NCBI GenBank assembly: GCA_023091735.1
Contig: JALKBU010000866.1
Span: 1 to 22,274, forward strand
Length of the DNA stretch: 22,274 nt
Direction of reading: 5' to 3'
DNA from: Trichomonas tenax
Lineage: Eukaryota > Parabasalia > Trichomonadida > Trichomonadidae
In this document: one piece after another, positions 17,457 through 22,274 of the stretch
Layout: each line of letters begins with the position of its first letter
How positions within the stretch are numbered: the stretch's first letter is position 1
Made by a program: the position numbers and the translations under genes
The notes under the pieces: generated by a model
Database searches by the model: none
The model's input: only the letters and a program-made list of their open reading frames with translations
Told to the model about the DNA's origin: nothing

Positions 17457-20400
17457 TTAATTATCAAATTGCTGGAAGAAATCGTTAGCATAATCCATCG
17501 ATTTCGTGTAGAAAACATTAAAGTTACTAATTGCTGCATCTGAAAGCTTTCCAAGTTTGAAAGAATTCAGTGCAGAAATCAATTCTTTCTCTTTCTTGTA
17601 TGTCGCATCTACGAATTCGCGAAGATGTTCAACACTCGCATTATATTCGATGAAATCTCTTGAATTAGAGAAAGCGTTCTGCTCCTGACTTGTGTTTCTC
17701 CTCAATGCATGAACCGTGATTCTCAACAACATATCATCAACTTTATTGAGCTTCTCAGCAATAGAAATCGCAAGTTCTAACTTCGATCTGTCCTGGATAT
17801 TCTTTCCATCATTGAACACTTCGAAGATGATGTTGTCTGGCGTGAAACTCCTTCCTGGGAATGTAAATCCAAACTCAGACTTCAACTGACAAAGAGTTGA
17901 AGAATATCCATTGTCAGAGAGTCTGTGGAAGAAAGTTGTTGCAATGCACCAGAAGAATAACTCATTATAAATAGCAGCGTTATTAGAAATCTGCATTGCG
18001 AAGACATTATTCGCGAATGTCAATATTGGATCGATCTCGGAATTCGTGTAATTACTTGCCATCATGTAGAATATATTTCTTACATCAGAAACAGTTTGAG
18101 AGAGCTGAGCAATGAATATAATAAGTTTGTTCATCTTCTCAGGATTGCTGGACAAAGCAAGCAAAACAATATCAATGAACCAGTCGTTTCCTAATCTGAT
18201 ATTAAATGGGTCAACGATCTTCGTGATTTCGTCGATGTTGTCGAAATCAATGCATAACATGAATATGGCGATGTTCTGTTCATGCTGTAAATGCGCCATT
18301 AAATATTTGTAGATCAACTCTTGGTTCTCTTTGTTGTTGCATTCCTTGAATCTGTTCAACAATGTTGGAATAAATGAATGGAAACTAGGTCCATAAATAG
18401 AACTCAAAGCTAAGATCGATTCTCCAAAGATTTCGACATTTTCAACATTGTTGTCGTTGTCTTGAAGGAATTTGTCGAATAATTCGAACGAAAGAACATC
18501 CTTGAAATCGCATAATTTAGCGCCAATGATTCTTGCAATGTATATAAATGCTTTGGCTCTCTTTCCGCTCGAATAGAAAATGATTGAAGCAAGCCCTTGT
18601 GCGCTTTTGTCTGTGATATTATGAAGAGCGAGTCTTGCAATGAATGCGTAGATGTTCTGCTTGCAGACATCATCGAGTTGCGAGAAAATGGATGAAAGGA
18701 GAGAAATAATATGCGAGAAAACTTCATCGCAAGCAGAGTCGTTGATGTTTGTGACTAAAACCGTTGCCCAATGTTTCGTGACTTGTTGGAGGCAATCATT
18801 CCAATAGAATGGATTAATGAGAAGATATAACAACGGCTTAAAGTTGTTTCCACGTCTTAAGTGTGGAGAAAGTAACAAGAAAAGATTATAATAAAGATTG
18901 TAGTTTCGTGGTAATCCTTTGAGAACTTTGATAATATCGAAATTGTCTGATGTGAATATTGTACTGCGTTCGAAAATGAATCTTGCGATAGAGTATATTC
19001 TGTTCGTTATGAGATATTCAACGTTCTTCTTCGAGCAGAGGCAATCAATGAAATTGTTGTTCTTCAAGAAATCAGTCAATTCCTTCGACGCAACCAATCC
19101 ATCGTAGTTTTCGATCATCGTGTGGAATCTTCCTGTTGTGAATGCAGTGTCATCAGGAATTGATGTTGGATTGAAGAAGAAGTTAGCGAACTCTGTTTGA
19201 TTGAGTTTCCTCGCTAAAATAGAAACAGGACCGATCAAACCAGCGATGTTCGATAACTCCGTTGATCCAATCGTTATTGATGGCTTTGGACCCATCTTTA
19301 TTGCATCGAATTGCTTCGTGTGCCTTTCATGGATAGTGTCGTTGCTGGCGAGCATAGTATCGACGCTTGCTTTCTGTTCGTTTGTGACATTCAATGCCAA
19401 CAAAGTCCACTTCAAGTCTGCGCTGTCAAGCGGCCTCGTGAACTCAGCGATATCGACTCTGCTCGTTCTGTATTTGTTGTACGATTCGACAGTCAAAAAG
19501 ATCCTCGATGCTTCGCTCCTCAGCATCAGTGAGAATTTGTTCGTGATTCTGTCATCAATGACAACAATATACTTTTCGAATGCTTCGCTCGCTTTAATGA
19601 AGTTCCTGTCAACGTGTAACCAGAACAAAATGCAAAAACCGTTGTTGAGAACGTTGTGGTCGATCTTAGAACTCAATTGATGCGTTCTTCCAATGAATAA
19701 TGGACATTGAGAGAATGTCGCTGTATTAAAAACAATGCTTTCGATCGTTGGATGCAATTTCTTAACAGACAATGCGTACGAAAGGACCTCTTGCGATGTT
19801 ATCGTTTGGAGGATCTTAGAAAGCAATTTAATGGCGAAATTATCGTCAACATCGATGAAAAGTTTGTAATTACCGTAAATTGGTCCGTTTTCATCGAGAA
19901 TTGAGACCAGCATTGAGTCTATTCTCGCTTCTTGCATGTTTACAACGTTTTGTGTTTCAGAAGTTGACTTTAATAACAAATCTTGTGTTTGTGGACTGTT
20001 ATCAGCGAAAATAAGAATAATAAATGAAGCTCTGTGTAGTGTTAATGATGTTCCGATAAATGATTCGCATGTATTTATTGTTAAAACTTTGTTGTAAATT
20101 TGTGATCGATTTACACAACGAATTGCGCGAATTAATGTATCTGCTTGCTTTGGAGTAAGTTTGAAGTCGTGTTGTGTCATGTTCAAAATGTCTAAAACAT
20201 TTGAAACAGTGTCAAAATCGCAATATTTCTCTAAAATTTGAACAACGTGATCTACGAGAATTCCAAGACGGTCACTTACATTAGTTGTAATCAAGTACGA
20301 TGATAAATCATGTATTAAAGCTTTCCCAAATTCTGTATTTTCATCCATGAAGTTTCCTACTTGATTCAGCGTTTCTGATGACAGCTGCTCATAGGCGTTG

Positions 20401-22001
20401 GTAATTGCTAAAGCTGAGAACGGAATTAAAGAGTTTTCATAAGAAATTTCGAGTAATAATTGAATTAATTTAGGATGTCCTGATTTTGAGAGCTCCAAGA
20501 TGATATATAAGATGCAGGATCTCGCGATTAAGAAATATCTGTCGTTTGGTTTTCTTAATTGAAGATTTGAAATTAATCTGTATAAAAATGGTAAATGTTC
20601 AAATAATTCGTCATTAATATATTTGGTGAATTTTTCTGGGTCAATCAAAAGAATTCTCGTTAGAATATCAGTATAAACTAAAGAATTCATGTCGTAATTA
20701 ATAATTCCAAGAATTTGTTCGTAATTATCTTTTGCAAACAAATGAATTGCGTTCGTTCTCATTTGAGAAATAAACTTATTCATGAGATTTGGTCCAAACT
20801 CGCTTTCATCCATCTTAAATAAATAAGATTTCATTACTTTATCGAAGAATTGATTTGTAATATTCGGCGTTGACTTATTTAGGAACCAAATTAATATCAG
20901 GAAGGGAACAATTTCGTTTGTTGTGTCGAAATAATTGAAGAATTCAACAATTGTGTCAAAATCAGCCAAAGACAATGACTCACGAACAGTATTCAATGTG
21001 TCGATGTCAGCATCGAAAATAACGTAAACTTCATCTGTATAATAAAATTCGAATGGAATTGGTGATAATTTTCCGTCAAAACTGCTGGTGAAGTAATGAG
21101 TTTTAGGAGTGTTATCGATGTTATCCATTTGAAGAGTTATTATCGGATCATTTGTTTTTGGGGCTTTTGAAAGTATTGGGCTTGCTATAGATATTGCCAA
21201 TGATTTCATGAGGAAACTCGCATCTACGGTGTGTGACGATGCAATCACCCACATTAAACGAAGGGCCAACAAATTATAATTCAAAACCCATTTCTCAATG
21301 ATGTAAACGAGTCTTTGAACGGATGAATTGTCGATTCTGTTCCTCTGAGTAGAAACGAGATTGATTAAAATCGTAAAAACGACATCTGTGCAAGTTGAAT
21401 CTTCATGTCTTTTTAAAATAGATTCAACCAAAGAAACGAAGACATCGAACGATTCAACACCGAAAAGTTTCGATCTGAAGAATGTTACTAAAGCAGCTTC
21501 TGTTGTTGTTTTATCCCAAACAAATTTATCAGCGTTAATAATTGTTTGTATTGTGTATTTGTAGAGGTAGGCGAATAGCGTTGCGTATTGACCTGCCAAT
21601 CCCTTGTTAATCGCAGAAATCAAATCTTTTAGATTTTCGTTGTTTAATGAAGTTTCTATGTTGCAAATAAAGCCTAAAGTTTGGTAAATGACGATCATTT
21701 GCTGCGTAAGTGATGGTTTTGTTGTTGAACTCGTTGAAAAAGCGTTTGAAAATTGTTTGACGTACGCAGGATCGAATTTATAGAAAAAACGGCCCGACAA
21801 GGCACTCTCTATCGGACTTCCTTGAAGGAGTTCATTCTCAATCTTCGACAATGTCTGAGAATCAATCTTTGGCAATTGATCTCTCAGTTCTTGCCACATC
21901 TTCTCGTCGTCGTCGCTGTCGAGTTTGTCCCTCAAAATGAATATCTTCACTAAGTGGGATTTGTTCGAAGACTTTAAATTGGAAAGAAATCCTTGAAGCA
22001 T
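17457..22001 (-). CDS. Large solenoid / concanavalin A-like protein resembling BEACH-protein N-terminal part, without BEACH
   Basis: 1514 codons, ATG at 22001-21999, no interruption. Residues 1-760 are alpha-helical with irregular repeats, of armadillo or HEAT type. Around residues 765-940 lies a segment with the pattern of the concanavalin A-like lectin domain found inside BEACH-family proteins: FSQCPLFIGRTHQLSSK, GFCILFWLHVDR, FSLMLRSEASRIFLTV, WTLLALNV, ITIGSTELSNIAGLIGPV. Residues 950-1514 are again helical. In BEACH proteins (LYST, neurobeachin and LRBA class, and many protist members) PH, BEACH and WD40 repeats follow; none is present here. The gene ends with TAA fused to TAAA. BEACH proteins act as scaffolds in vesicle and membrane traffic; whether this one does is unknown. 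There is no signal peptide or membrane segment. No perfect initiator precedes it; the closest is TCATTG, 29 bases upstream. The frame is intact and coding composition is even throughout. Confidence 0.8.
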   Translation of the reverse strand: MLQGFLSNLKSSNKSHLVKIFILRDKLDSDDDEKMWQELRDQLPKIDSQTLSKIENELLQGSPIESALSGRFFYKFDPAYVKQFSNAFSTSSTTKPSLTQQMIVIYQTLGFICNIETSLNNENLKDLISAINKGLAGQYATLFAYLYKYTIQTIINADKFVWDKTTTEAALVTFFRSKLFGVESFDVFVSLVESILKRHEDSTCTDVVFTILINLVSTQRNRIDNSSVQRLVYIIEKWVLNYNLLALRLMWVIASSHTVDASFLMKSLAISIASPILSKAPKTNDPIITLQMDNIDNTPKTHYFTSSFDGKLSPIPFEFYYTDEVYVIFDADIDTLNTVRESLSLADFDTIVEFFNYFDTTNEIVPFLILIWFLNKSTPNITNQFFDKVMKSYLFKMDESEFGPNLMNKFISQMRTNAIHLFAKDNYEQILGIINYDMNSLVYTDILTRILLIDPEKFTKYINDELFEHLPFLYRLISNLQLRKPNDRYFLIARSCILYIILELSKSGHPKLIQLLLEISYENSLIPFSALAITNAYEQLSSETLNQVGNFMDENTEFGKALIHDLSSYLITTNVSDRLGILVDHVVQILEKYCDFDTVSNVLDILNMTQHDFKLTPKQADTLIRAIRCVNRSQIYNKVLTINTCESFIGTSLTLHRASFIILIFADNSPQTQDLLLKSTSETQNVVNMQEARIDSMLVSILDENGPIYGNYKLFIDVDDNFAIKLLSKILQTITSQEVLSYALSVKKLHPTIESIVFNTATFSQCPLFIGRTHQLSSKIDHNVLNNGFCILFWLHVDRNFIKASEAFEKYIVVIDDRITNKFSLMLRSEASRIFLTVESYNKYRTSRVDIAEFTRPLDSADLKWTLLALNVTNEQKASVDTMLASNDTIHERHTKQFDAIKMGPKPSITIGSTELSNIAGLIGPVSILARKLNQTEFANFFFNPTSIPDDTAFTTGRFHTMIENYDGLVASKELTDFLKNNNFIDCLCSKKNVEYLITNRIYSIARFIFERSTIFTSDNFDIIKVLKGLPRNYNLYYNLFLLLSPHLRRGNNFKPLLYLLINPFYWNDCLQQVTKHWATVLVTNINDSACDEVFSHIISLLSSIFSQLDDVCKQNIYAFIARLALHNITDKSAQGLASIIFYSSGKRAKAFIYIARIIGAKLCDFKDVLSFELFDKFLQDNDNNVENVEIFGESILALSSIYGPSFHSFIPTLLNRFKECNNKENQELIYKYLMAHLQHEQNIAIFMLCIDFDNIDEITKIVDPFNIRLGNDWFIDIVLLALSSNPEKMNKLIIFIAQLSQTVSDVRNIFYMMASNYTNSEIDPILTFANNVFAMQISNNAAIYNELFFWCIATTFFHRLSDNGYSSTLCQLKSEFGFTFPGRSFTPDNIIFEVFNDGKNIQDRSKLELAISIAEKLNKVDDMLLRITVHALRRNTSQEQNAFSNSRDFIEYNASVEHLREFVDATYKKEKELISALNSFKLGKLSDAAISNFNVFYTKSMDYANDFFQQFDN

Positions 22002-22274
22002 TGTTTTTTGTTTTTTTATTTTTATACAATGAGCCTCATTTTCTGTCTATAGACGTTTGTCATGATTTTGAATATTTTTGTCGTTAAAATAGTGCAAAAT
22101 GAGCAATATTTTTTGGATTGAAATTGGGGGCAATTAAATTTTTATAGGCAAAGTCGGCGAAACTCGTTTTTTAACTCACTGGATTAACTTCTTGCTAAGT
22201 TATTGAACCCCAATGTACAAAATACTGTTGTGCATGATATATTAAAGAATTAGCTAACAAAGTCTATATTTCAT
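22002..22274. other. Upstream region of the large gene
   Basis: AT-rich 5' flank. On the minus strand an A-rich leader precedes the ATG, with TATAAAAATAAAA (22014-22026) and the near-match initiator TCATTG at 22027-22032. No other gene is seen before the window ends. Confidence 0.45.

Noticed and set aside
18112..21953. Plus-strand open frames opposite the large gene
   Set aside because: Shadows of the 1514-codon minus-strand gene.
1..22274. tRNA, rRNA or CRISPR elements
   Set aside because: I looked for TTCGA-type T-loop words with cloverleaf pairing and for spaced repeats and found none that hold up.

Overview
The window looks like nuclear DNA of a trichomonad (Parabasalia), most likely a Tritrichomonas-type genome. 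Four things point there: very AT-rich spacers; no introns in the readable genes; initiator-like TCAYWW motifs 11 to 20 bases before the ATG of three genes; and stop codons that run into TAAA in three genes. The protein families also fit: BEACH-type solenoid/concanavalin proteins, ALK/LTK-like glycine-rich proteins, beta-helix surface proteins, type I membrane proteins with a very short tail, and a small family with an RLAKRNR..LCWYSENW core. The species assignment is inference.

Layout. 1-2398: AT-rich, no supported gene. 2399-2848 (+): small conserved protein of unknown role. 2849-6513: mostly non-coding, with a heavily decayed coding relic at about 3690-4659, a polypyrimidine patch and small repeats. 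6514-8446 (+): tandem pair of glycine-rich genes; the first is clearly broken, the second is almost open but has no ATG. 9907-10861 (+): beta-helix pseudogene. 11078-11437 (-): weak coding relic. 11887-12444 (+): intact RRM protein with an Arg/Asp/Ser tail. 12784-14561 (-): membrane-protein gene whose 3' half is open and whose 5' half is riddled with stops and frame changes. 14584-14961 (-): intact PH-domain protein. 16074-17020 (-): third glycine-rich gene, with two frameshifts. 17457-22001 (-): intact 1514-codon protein resembling the part of a BEACH protein that precedes PH-BEACH.

Four genes look intact and probably active: the small unknown, the RRM protein, the PH protein and the large protein. 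Between them lie surface-type genes in different stages of decay. The region reads as housekeeping or regulatory genes embedded in a graveyard of expanded surface-protein families. No operon, CRISPR array, rRNA, tRNA or intact transposon was recognised. The most unusual points are the lack of PH-BEACH in the large protein, the lopsided decay of the membrane-protein gene, and two GTAC-centred inverted repeats just 3' of the RRM gene.
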